A DNA stretch of 10,325 nt. Origin: Bacilli bacterium. GTDB lineage: Bacteria; Bacillota_I; Bacilli_A; RF39; UBA660. Below are positions 1 through 5,660 of the stretch, piece after piece (the stretch's first letter is position 1; each line of letters starts with the position of its first letter). The notes beneath the pieces were generated by a model that saw only the letters and a program-made list of their open reading frames with translations, ran no database searches and was not told the DNA's origin. The DNA lies in contig JAQVZB010000039.1 in assembly GCA_029004695.1 (NCBI GenBank), positions 1-10,325 on the forward strand, given 5' to 3'. The translations under genes were made by a program, and so were the position numbers.

Positions 1-23
1 TTGTTATAATCTAAAAGACACAT
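1..23 (-). CDS. 5' end of an unidentified gene running off the left edge
   Basis: Seven complete codons are visible (M-C-L-L-D-Y-N, then the frame leaves the window), far too few for identification. The start is well supported: on the minus strand a Shine-Dalgarno sequence GGAGGTG (29..35) sits seven bases before the ATG (21..23), and an extended -10 promoter lies just upstream (58..86). The gene is co-oriented with and downstream of the variable-module surface protein gene. In diversity-generating retroelements the accessory gene and reverse transcriptase often follow the target, so this could be such a gene, or equally a mobile-element or unrelated gene. Its start codon lies inside the left arm of a long inverted repeat (13..88). 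Existence is fairly likely; function is unknown. Confidence 0.5.
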
Positions 24-88
24 AAGTGCACCTCCAATGTTTTCTATTTCAATTAACATTGTATCATGGTACACATTATGTGTCTTTT
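13..88. repeat. Long imperfect inverted repeat enclosing promoter, RBS and start codon
   Basis: The arms 13..25 (AAAAGACACATAA) and 76..88 are perfect 13-bp reverse complements. Pairing continues inward: 26..28 with 72..74 (one bulged base), 30..32 with 68..70, and 36..41 with 55..60, leaving a small AT-rich loop. A T8 run (85..92) follows on the plus strand, so this could act as an unusually long terminator for plus-strand transcription. In a minus-strand read-through transcript the fold would place the Shine-Dalgarno region (29..35) and the ATG (21..23) in or next to helices, while RNA from the internal promoter lacks the distal arm. Terminator, translational lock and invertible promoter are all possible readings. 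Confidence 0.6.
58..86 (-). promoter_or_regulatory. Sigma-A type promoter of the left-edge gene
   Basis: On the minus strand, -35 AAGACA (81..86) and -10 TACAAT (58..63) are separated by 17 bp, and a TG one base before the -10 makes it an extended -10 (TGATACAAT). The expected transcript start is near position 51, leaving a leader of about 28 bases that carries the GGAGGTG ribosome binding site. The -35 box lies inside the right arm of the 13..88 inverted repeat. Confidence 0.6.
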
Positions 89-91
89 TTT

Positions 92-106
92 TGTCCTTTT
101 CGGACA
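92..106. other. Small hairpin upstream of the left-edge promoter
   Basis: TGTCC (92..96) and GGACA (102..106) form a perfect 5-bp stem with a 5-base loop (GAAAA on the minus strand). It begins five bases upstream of the -35 box of the left-edge promoter, so it could be a regulator half-site pair. On the minus strand it is followed by an A-run, not a T-run, so it is not a terminator in that direction. Confidence 0.3.
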
Positions 107-211
107 CTTACTTTTTCAATTTATAAATTTAAACTAAAATCAATTACATAAACCATTTTGATTAGATATTTAAAATAAATATTTTTTATAAATTTGAGCT
201 TGCTCCTTGTT

Positions 212-234
212 GTCACCTGAAGTTTTCAGGTGAC
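212..234. other. Perfect 10-bp hairpin downstream of the surface gene, not terminator-like
   Basis: GTCACCTGAA (212..221) and TTCAGGTGAC (225..234) are exact reverse complements with a 3-base loop, 30 bases past the stop of the 845-residue protein gene and about 105 bases past its C-terminal variable block. Neither strand has a T-tract after the stem, which argues against an intrinsic terminator. DGRs are known to carry a short GC-containing hairpin or cruciform just 3' of the variable region, which helps cDNA integration at the target, so this position is suggestive. Known examples usually sit closer and have 4-base loops. The rest of 107..264 is AT-rich, with no gene or template-like sequence visible. 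Confidence 0.6.
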
Positions 235-264
235 TGTTACAAAGCTTGAGTGTCAACAATTATA

Positions 265-2802
265 TTACGGAACCACCACAATATATGGATCATTACTCGT
301 TCCTGTTCCAGTTACTTGTGTCTCAGAGTGAATTGAAACTCCCGGCCTGACCCCGAGGACGCTGCTCACGTAGTAGTTGCCCAGACTCCCCGATGAGACC
401 ACGCCCCACACGCGCGCATCGCCACTAGAATACAAGTACGACGAGAAAGACCACCAAACCTGGTTGGTATATAAATGATTTGTTGAATTTGCTATTCCTT
501 GTTTTAATCCAGCTAAGGCTATCTCATCAGCGGTTATTAATCCGACTGGATAAGTTAAAGCTCCATTTCCGATGATTGTATCACTTACCGTGAATCTATC
601 ATTTTTAAGTCCACATTTTAAATTAGGATTTTTAGTAGTATATAATCTATAATATGCTGCGTAATGAGTTGCACTAGTTCCAAAACCTGTTCCAGTTACT
701 GCTCCCCCTACTTCACTTTGAAGTTGTCTATCGTTACAAAATAAGGTATCTGATATATATTCTTCATACTCAGTATTTAATATATTATTACTATACCATG
801 TATCTAAATAGGTTTTTATCGTGCTACTTGTTTCATTTGTTGTAGCCTGAGTTCTTGATGTTGAAGCTACTCCTGCTGCTCCTCCATACATATATCCTAC
901 ATACTTAGCATCGTTATTATTTGTATTGAAAGCTGATGTCCCAATTTGAGTAGTTGTTCCAGTTGAATTTATAGTGCAACTATTGTCCGGGCAGGTTCCA
1001 TTATAGATTAATCTTACACTTCCATCGCCATTAATACGTACTATCTTCCATTGATGATTAGCAAATATTAGATTATTAGGAACATAGTCTTTCGCTCCTC
1101 TAAAATAATAGCTATCCCCATAATCATCTTTCATTTTATACATTAAATTATCAGTTGTGCCACTTACGCTAGCAAATGTTTCAGCTGGTGCTTCAGTTAT
1201 ATTATCTTTTCCACCATATTGTGCTAATATTTTATTTCCTAAACTGGTTTCTTCTTGAACTATATATGGGCTTGATGGTGTACCTGTTCCCACTATTTTA
1301 GTATTAGACTTTAAATTTACTCCCGGCCTGACCCCGAAGACGTTGTTCACGCCGCTGTTGCTCAGACCCCCCGAAGAGTTCACGCGCCACACACACGCAT
1401 CGCCACTAGAAATCATGCAGTACGGCGAGAAAGACCACCAAACCTGGTTGGTATATAAATAATTTGTTGAATTTGCTATTCCTTGTTTTAATCCAGCCAA
1501 TGCTGTTTCATCAGCTGTTATTAATCCGACTGGATAAGTTAAAGCTCCATTTCCGATGGTTGTATCACTTACTGTGTATCGATCATTTTTAAGTCCACAT
1601 TTTAAATCGGGATTTTTAGTAGTATATAATCTATAATATGAAGCATAATATGTTTCACTTGTACCAAAACCCGTTCCAGTTGCTGCTCCTCCTACTTCGC
1701 TTTCTAATTGACGATCATTACAAAATAAGGTATCTGATATATATTGTTCATACTCAGTATTTAATATATTATTACTATACCAATTATCTAAATAAGTTTT
1801 CATGGTACTGTTTGTTTCATTAGTTGTTGCTTGTGTTCTTGATGTTGAAGCTACTCCTGCTGTTCCTCCATACATATATCCAATATATTTATTATCATCA
1901 TAATTGGTGTTAAAAGCTGATGTTCCAATTTGAGTAGTTGTTCCAGTTGAATTTATAGTGCAACTATTGTCCGGGCAGGTTCCATTGTAAATCAATCTAA
2001 TTGAACCATCACCATTGATACGAACTATCTTCCACTGAAAACCCCCAAAGATAATATTATTATTGACATAATCTTTTGCTCCTCTTAAATAATAACTCAT
2101 GCCATAATCATCTTCCATTTTATACATTAAATTATCGGTACTACCGTTTATATTATCAAATGTTCCGGCTGGTGCTGAAGTTATTGATGAAGCTTCTCCA
2201 TAATCATCAAATATTGCATCAGTTAAATATTCATTAGATGCTCCGATTCCTTCTAATATTTCTATATGAGCATTAAAAGACTTGCTTTGGTCAAAACTTT
2301 GATCTCCACCAGTAACTGGGAAAAATAATTCTAAAGTATAACTATGAATTTTTTCCCCGCTTGTTGGTCCTACAAAGAATCCGTTTCCAAGAAAAATTTC
2401 TCTTGCTCCACTTCCAATATCTTTCATAGTTGTTATTGATGATGCTACTTCTCCATTACTACCAGTATTAGTTGATGTTAATTTATATTTTAATGAACCA
2501 AATGAAAAAGTATTAGTTTCCATTACTAAATTTATATTATAATCCATTTTTTCATTAGTATTATTGTTACCCGTTATAGTGAAATTTTTAGTTGCAAATG
2601 CTGTTGCTGATGGCGAAAAAGAAGTTACAGTAATTTCATCTCCTCCATCATATTGCATTTGCATTATTCCTGAATCTGCTTCGATAGTAGTACTAGTTTC
2701 TGCGCCATTTATATGAGCTAAAAAATAGGCAAAAGAAAAATTAAATAAAATTATACATATTGTAATAGACAATATAAGTAATAAAAACCTCTTTTTTTTC
2801 AA
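265..2802 (-). CDS. Secreted/surface protein with two tandem variable C-type-lectin-like modules (putative DGR target)
   Basis: This 845-residue protein of unrecognised family has an N-terminal signal or anchor segment (basic MKKKR, then hydrophobic residues ~6-29). A beta-rich extracellular-looking region follows (~31-195), weakly reminiscent of TasA/camelysin proteins. Two modules of ~320 residues come next (~199-517 and ~527-845), each with a conserved CPDNSC pair, an LFCNDRQL segment and, near its end, a VWWSFS...GDA.VW.V.SSG.L...GVRPG stretch. WW...GVRP-type endings resemble C-type-lectin-fold domains used by DGR targets; that fold is inferred. Between modules the GVRPG stretch varies strongly while the preceding ~50 residues differ at only four positions. 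There is no LPXTG motif or C-terminal membrane segment, so it is anchored by its N-terminus or secreted. The start is TTG (2800..2802), with AGGA 11 bases upstream; upstream ATG and GTG codons are out of frame. An A8 run follows the start codon directly. Confidence 0.85.
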   Translation of the reverse strand: MKKKRFLLLILSITICIILFNFSFAYFLAHINGAETSTTIEADSGIMQMQYDGGDEITVTSFSPSATAFATKNFTITGNNNTNEKMDYNINLVMETNTFSFGSLKYKLTSTNTGSNGEVASSITTMKDIGSGAREIFLGNGFFVGPTSGEKIHSYTLELFFPVTGGDQSFDQSKSFNAHIEILEGIGASNEYLTDAIFDDYGEASSITSAPAGTFDNINGSTDNLMYKMEDDYGMSYYLRGAKDYVNNNIIFGGFQWKIVRINGDGSIRLIYNGTCPDNSCTINSTGTTTQIGTSAFNTNYDDNKYIGYMYGGTAGVASTSRTQATTNETNSTMKTYLDNWYSNNILNTEYEQYISDTLFCNDRQLESEVGGAATGTGFGTSETYYASYYRLYTTKNPDLKCGLKNDRYTVSDTTIGNGALTYPVGLITADETALAGLKQGIANSTNYLYTNQVWWSFSPYCMISSGDACVWRVNSSGGLSNSGVNNVFGVRPGVNLKSNTKIVGTGTPSSPYIVQEETSLGNKILAQYGGKDNITEAPAETFASVSGTTDNLMYKMKDDYGDSYYFRGAKDYVPNNLIFANHQWKIVRINGDGSVRLIYNGTCPDNSCTINSTGTTTQIGTSAFNTNNNDAKYVGYMYGGAAGVASTSRTQATTNETSSTIKTYLDTWYSNNILNTEYEEYISDTLFCNDRQLQSEVGGAVTGTGFGTSATHYAAYYRLYTTKNPNLKCGLKNDRFTVSDTIIGNGALTYPVGLITADEIALAGLKQGIANSTNHLYTNQVWWSFSSYLYSSGDARVWGVVSSGSLGNYYVSSVLGVRPGVSIHSETQVTGTGTSNDPYIVVVP
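268..1224 (-). repeat. Tandem module 2 of the surface protein (residues ~527-845)
   Basis: Second copy of the ~320-residue module, reaching the C-terminus. A 62-base stretch (941..1002) is identical to 1925..1986 of module 1, although the adjoining sequence contains frequent synonymous differences. That patchiness suggests gene conversion between the copies. Residues after the variable block (822-845) have diverged from the corresponding linker in module 1. Confidence 0.9.
340..450 (-). other. GC-rich variable block of module 2 (residues 785-821)
   Basis: About 62% G+C by hand count (68 of 110 bases in 341..450). It encodes SFSSYLYSSGDARVW... to GVRPG, ending 24 residues before the C-terminus, the usual place for a DGR variable region. 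Against module 1 there are 16 substituted positions, 14 of them at codon positions 1 or 2. Ten have A in one copy, and the other six fit a template A changed in both copies. Examples are AGC/AAC at residues 813 and 814, TAC/AGC at 810, GTC/AAC at 802 and CTC/TTC at 816. The same 15-base GC-rich end is conserved. There is a one-codon length difference near residues 790-791. Confidence 0.65.
1252..2208 (-). repeat. Tandem module 1 of the surface protein (residues ~199-517)
   Basis: It aligns with module 2 at a constant offset of 328 residues, becoming 327 after a one-codon length difference inside the variable block. Shared landmarks are TDNLMYKM, RGAKDYV, WKIVRINGDGS, NGTCPDNSCTINSTG, STSRTQATTNET, ILNTEYE, CGLKNDR and LTYPVGLITADE. 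Most codon differences outside the variable block are synonymous or conservative, so the module has been kept under purifying selection or homogenised. Confidence 0.9.
1321..1434 (-). other. GC-rich variable block of module 1 (residues 457-494)
   Basis: About 61% G+C by hand count (67 of 110 bases in 1321..1430), inside AT-rich flanks. It encodes SFSPYCMISSGDACVW... to GVRPG. It differs from the module 2 block at codons for residues 460, 462-464, 470, 473, 475, 479, 481, 483, 484, 486, 487 and 489. AAC codons remain at residues 475, 482, 486 and 487; AAC is the codon typical of DGR templates because adenine mutation there reaches many amino acids. The invariant end GGGGTCAGGCCGGGA is a plausible homing-initiation (IMH-like) segment. 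The block lies mid-protein, unusual for a DGR variable region. Confidence 0.65.
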
Positions 2803-2823
2803 AATACTTCACATCCTACAATA

Positions 2824-2852
2824 AGTATATTATTTATACTTTCAAATTGCAA
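2824..2852 (-). promoter_or_regulatory. Sigma-A promoter of the surface protein gene
   Basis: On the minus strand, -35 TTGCAA (2847..2852), a 17-bp spacer and -10 TATACT (2824..2829). The predicted transcript start (~2817) leaves only about 15 bases before the TTG start codon, an unusually short leader with little room for a normal ribosome binding site. The gene therefore appears to be its own transcription unit, separate from rpmE. Confidence 0.65.
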
Positions 2853-2900
2853 GACGTAACATCGTAATAATACTAAGTGCATTCGGTTTTTTTATTAAAT

Positions 2901-2923
2901 AAAAAACGAGATAAATATTATCT
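2901..2923 (-). terminator. Weak intrinsic terminator after rpmE
   Basis: On the minus strand, AGATAA (2918..2923) and TTATCT (2909..2914) form a 6-bp AT-rich stem, followed by CG and a T6 run (2901..2906). The stem overlaps the TAG stop of rpmE. Position and T-run fit a terminator, but the stem is weak. Confidence 0.45.
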
Positions 2924-3125
2924 AGTCCTTTATATTATATTTTTTATTAAATTTTTCTACTGCTCCAGTTTTTTTATGTGCTCCAGCTTTATTGGTATAA
3001 AAAGGATGACATAAACTACATGTTTCCATGGTATGTTCTTTTTTATTAGATAAAGTTTCGAATGAAGCCCCACAAGCACATTTTATAGTGCATTTTTTCA
3101 TTTCTGGGTGGATACCTTTTTTCAT
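2922..3125 (-). CDS. rpmE: 50S ribosomal protein L31, zinc-binding form
   Basis: A 67-residue ribosomal protein L31, the large-subunit protein at the inter-subunit bridge. The zinc-ligand cysteines of the C+ form are present: C16 and C18 (CAC), then C36 and C39 (CSLCHPFYTNK). The N-terminus MKKGIHPE and the HPFYT motif are typical, and the length is normal. The ATG follows an AAGGAGAA ribosome binding site. It has its own promoter (3180..3188), a short leader with a hairpin and a weak terminator, so it is probably monocistronic. It lies downstream of murA, much as rpmE lies near murAB in B. subtilis. Confidence 0.97.
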   Translation of the reverse strand: MKKGIHPEMKKCTIKCACGASFETLSNKKEHTMETCSLCHPFYTNKAGAHKKTGAVEKFNKKYNIKD

Positions 3126-3143
3126 TAATATTCTCCTTCCGCC

Positions 3144-3162
3144 ATAGCTATTTTTTAGCTAT
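3144..3162 (-). promoter_or_regulatory. Hairpin in the rpmE leader
   Basis: ATAGCTA (3144..3150) and TAGCTAT (3156..3162) form a 7-bp stem with a 5-base loop, between the rpmE promoter and its ribosome binding site and ending about nine bases before AAGGAG. L31 autoregulatory leader RNAs are known in several bacterial groups, so this may be a binding site for excess L31. It is too short to assign to a known leader family by eye. Confidence 0.45.
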
Positions 3163-3179
3163 AGAAATTCGCTTTGTTT

Positions 3180-3188
3180 ATTATATCA
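3180..3188 (-). promoter_or_regulatory. Extended -10 promoter of rpmE
   Basis: The minus strand reads TGATATAAT: a consensus TATAAT -10 (3180..3185) with the extended TG. The -35 position at 17-bp spacing (3203..3208, ATACCA) is poor, as is usual for extended -10 promoters. The leader is about 48 bases long. Confidence 0.65.
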
Positions 3189-3216
3189 TAAAATTTATAA
3201 TATGGTATATTTTTAT

Positions 3217-4470
3217 TTATTCTTCAATAATTTTAACGCTAGCTCCTACTTTCGATAACTTTTCGACAATATTTTCATATCCTCTAAGAATATGTTCAAT
3301 ATTTGATATAACAGTAGTACCTTCTGCTATCATTCCCGCAACTAACATAGCTGCTCCTGCTCTTAAATCTGTTGCTTCAACTCTTCTTCCTTTAAGAGGA
3401 GTTTTACCAGTTATTATAGCACTTCGATCAAATAATCTTATATTAGCTCCCATAGCATTTAAATGTTTAATATGACGCATTCTATTTTCATAAATGGTTT
3501 CTTCAAAAAAAGATTCTCCATCACATTGCGTCAATAATGCACTCATTGGTTGACCTAAATCTGTCGGAAAACCTGGGTACACTAAAGTCTTAACATTGAC
3601 AGCTTTTAATTTTTTTACTTTATTTATATTAATAGTTGAGCCTTTTATTTCTAAATTACATCCGGTTTCTTTTAATTTAGTAATAACTGAACCTAAATGT
3701 TCTTTAACAATTCCTTCAATAACTAAATTTTTACCTAATAATGATCCAATCATTAAATAGGTTCCAGCTTCAATTCGATCAGGTATTACTTCTACTATTC
3801 CGTCACCTAGTTTATCTACACCTTCGATGGTTATTTCACTTGTACCAGCTCCATATATTTTGGCTCCCATTGAAGATAAAAATGAAGCTACATTTACTAT
3901 TTCCGGTTCTTTAGCAGCATTATATATATGAGTAGTACCTTTAGCTTTAGTTGCAGCTAATATTAAATTGATAGTTGCTCCAACACTTGCTATATCTAAA
4001 AAAATATCTGTTCCAGTTAATTTTTTAGCTGTTATTATATATTTATTATCTTCTATCTTTGTTGTTGCTCCTAATTTATTAAAACCATTTATATGTAAAT
4101 CAATTGGTCTTGCTCCAATTGAGCAACCTCCTGGATATGATATTTCTGAATGGTTATATTTAGATAATAATGCTCCCATAAAGTAATATGAAGCTCTTAG
4201 TTTTGTGGCGTGTTCTTCTGGTATTTCAGCATTTATGGAATTTTTGTTATCAATAAATAAAGTTTCATTTTCAAATTTTACATTTACTTTTAATATTTTA
4301 AGCATATCAATTAACCGATGAACATCGCTTATATTAGGAACATTATATATAGTACATTTACCATCACTTAAAATAGCAGCGGGAATTAATGCTACAACAC
4401 TATTTTTTGCTCCACTTATTTTTATTTTTCCGGTTAACTCACGTTTTCCTTCAATAATTAATTTTTTCAT
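3217..4470 (-). CDS. murA: UDP-N-acetylglucosamine 1-carboxyvinyltransferase
   Basis: It transfers enolpyruvate from PEP to UDP-GlcNAc, the first committed step of peptidoglycan synthesis in the cytoplasm. The 417-residue length is normal. Key residues are visible: K22-N23 (SGAKNS), R92, the catalytic and fosfomycin-target cysteine C116 in PGGCSIGARP, D304 in GFPTDLGQP, DLRAG (368-372) and R396 in HILRGYEN. The Cys rather than Asp at the active site predicts fosfomycin sensitivity. Firmicutes often have two MurA paralogues; the FPTDLGQP...LLTQ wording and the location next to rpmE point to the MurZ/MurAB type, an inference from memory. A good promoter (4505..4533) precedes it; the ribosome binding site (AAGAAAG) is modest. 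Confidence 0.96.
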   Translation of the reverse strand: MKKLIIEGKRELTGKIKISGAKNSVVALIPAAILSDGKCTIYNVPNISDVHRLIDMLKILKVNVKFENETLFIDNKNSINAEIPEEHATKLRASYYFMGALLSKYNHSEISYPGGCSIGARPIDLHINGFNKLGATTKIEDNKYIITAKKLTGTDIFLDIASVGATINLILAATKAKGTTHIYNAAKEPEIVNVASFLSSMGAKIYGAGTSEITIEGVDKLGDGIVEVIPDRIEAGTYLMIGSLLGKNLVIEGIVKEHLGSVITKLKETGCNLEIKGSTININKVKKLKAVNVKTLVYPGFPTDLGQPMSALLTQCDGESFFEETIYENRMRHIKHLNAMGANIRLFDRSAIITGKTPLKGRRVEATDLRAGAAMLVAGMIAEGTTVISNIEHILRGYENIVEKLSKVGASVKIIEE

Positions 4471-4504
4471 TTTTACACATCTTTCTTAATGTCTCTGTAA
4501 ATTT

Positions 4505-4533
4505 AATATATATATTATTATTTAGATTGTCAA
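4505..4533 (-). promoter_or_regulatory. Sigma-A promoter of murA
   Basis: On the minus strand, a consensus -35 TTGACA (4528..4533), a 17-bp spacer and -10 TATATT (4505..4510). The TGA inside the -35 box is also the stop codon of the upstream mntP-like gene. The transcript start is near 4498, giving a leader of about 28 bases. Confidence 0.75.
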
Positions 4534-5072
4534 TTAATTAGTGAAAAATATTCCATTATCTTTACAATTGCTAAAGTAAATAATATAAATGCCGCAATAT
4601 AGGGAGCTTTATTTTCAAATTTGTTAGCACATAACTCACCAATAAATAATCCCCCAAAACTAATTATTCCGCTACATAAAGCAAAAGTTATAATAGATAA
4701 TAAAATATTATTTGTAATTGCAATCAAACCTAAACCAATGGAAAAGCTATCAAAACTTACTCCAAGAGCTAATATAAAAATAGTAAATATATTATAAGTT
4801 AAAATTTTTTTATCTTCTTTTTTTTCAAAGAGAATTAATATTCCTACGATTAATAATATTAAAATTACAAAAATATCTGGATTTATGTTTAAATTATAAA
4901 TTATATTTGTCCCAATAATCACTCCTAGTAATGGCATGATAAAGTGCATTATTCCAATTATTATTGAAATTTTTATTTTATCGATATTACGAATTTTATT
5001 TATACCAATACTTAAAGCTAAAGAAAAAGCATCCATACTTAAAGCTAGCCCTATTAAAAATATACTTAACAT
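4530..5072 (-). CDS. mntP: MntP-like manganese efflux membrane protein
   Basis: A 180-residue, very hydrophobic protein with six likely membrane segments (about 2-20, 33-56, 66-82, 93-116, 122-146 and 155-175). Paired motifs LSMDAFSLALSIG (D14) and LGVSFDSFSIGLG (D108) show the two-fold internal repeat of the MntP family, where such aspartates are needed for Mn(II) export. The segment MHFIMPLLGVIIG and E83 after the third membrane segment also fit. The related sporulation membrane protein YtaF is an alternative, but length and position after spoIIR match B. subtilis mntP (ywlD). It starts 19 bases after spoIIR, so the two are probably cotranscribed. It is the only gene here ending in TGA. Confidence 0.75.
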   Translation of the reverse strand: MLSIFLIGLALSMDAFSLALSIGINKIRNIDKIKISIIIGIMHFIMPLLGVIIGTNIIYNLNINPDIFVILILLIVGILILFEKKEDKKILTYNIFTIFILALGVSFDSFSIGLGLIAITNNILLSIITFALCSGIISFGGLFIGELCANKFENKAPYIAAFILFTLAIVKIMEYFSLIN

Positions 5073-5091
5073 ATATCACCAGTTAAGTATA

Positions 5092-5613
5092 TTATTTAAA
5101 ACGATTAATTATTCTTGATACATATAATTGATACTCGACATCACTAGAATTAGGATTTTCTTCAAGTAAACAAAGAGGAGGAAATAATACACACCACCAA
5201 TTATCACCATTACCTTTGCCTAAAGTTATAACTAAAGATTCATAATCTCCTTCATTATAGACAATCCCTTTAAATATTTTTTTAGGAAAAAAATTGAAAC
5301 CAAATTTTACATCATAATCTAAATTTTGTTCTCCTATTGTATTAGCAATCATTTTATTAATAGTAGGTATATTTTCTTTTATTATTTCTTTAGTTTCATT
5401 AATATCTTTAGCATTTTCTAGTAGTGTTACTAATTCTTTTTCAACAGCTGTTTTTACTTTATTTTTAATAAGAAAGTCATCGACATTATTACTATTTGCA
5501 ACTACTCTAAATCTTATTGAATTTTCTGGAATTATTACTACTTCATTAGCTTGTGACTTAGAATAAACTAATAATGTTATTACTATAGCCAATAAAATTA
5601 ATCCTTTTTTCAT
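5092..5613 (-). CDS. spoIIR: Stage II sporulation protein R
   Basis: SpoIIR is made in the forespore, secreted into the intermembrane space, and triggers SpoIIGA to cleave pro-sigma-E in the mother cell. This 173-residue protein has an N-terminal signal or anchor segment (~1-22), the conserved IRFRVVANSN start of the domain (33-42), the GxYESLVITLGKGNGDNWW run and the signature NWWCVLFPPLC (138-148). The ribosome binding site (AAAGG) is some 12 bases before the ATG. The 47-base gap from prmC shows no convincing sigma-A promoter. A GAATA and a CATTATTA 18 bases apart loosely resemble a forespore sigma promoter, but chance is likely in such AT-rich DNA. Its presence implies an endospore former or a descendant of one. 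Confidence 0.95.
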   Translation of the reverse strand: MKKGLILLAIVITLLVYSKSQANEVVIIPENSIRFRVVANSNNVDDFLIKNKVKTAVEKELVTLLENAKDINETKEIIKENIPTINKMIANTIGEQNLDYDVKFGFNFFPKKIFKGIVYNEGDYESLVITLGKGNGDNWWCVLFPPLCLLEENPNSSDVEYQLYVSRIINRFK

Positions 5614-5660
5614 ATAAAAACACTACCTTTCAAAATAATAATGGGTAATGTTTATTTTTT

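Noticed and set aside
107..264. Possible DGR template repeat downstream of the surface gene
   Set aside because: I looked for a GC-rich, AAC-rich copy of the variable block here and on both strands of the rest of the window. Only the two coding blocks themselves match.
1638..1823. Plus-strand open frame opposite module 1
   Set aside because: It lies wholly inside the well-supported minus-strand surface protein gene, has a low-complexity Tyr/Leu-rich translation and no ribosome binding site.
2885..2909. Second T-rich inverted repeat near the rpmE terminator
   Set aside because: It consists of a T-run and an A-run around an AT spacer, so the pairing is weak and probably reflects composition.
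4530..4532. UGA read as tryptophan (alternative code)
   Set aside because: Tryptophans, including the conserved WW pairs, are encoded by TGG, and the only terminal TGA sits at a normal MntP length. Reading through it would add just three further codons after the TGA before a TAA, so nothing supports recoding.
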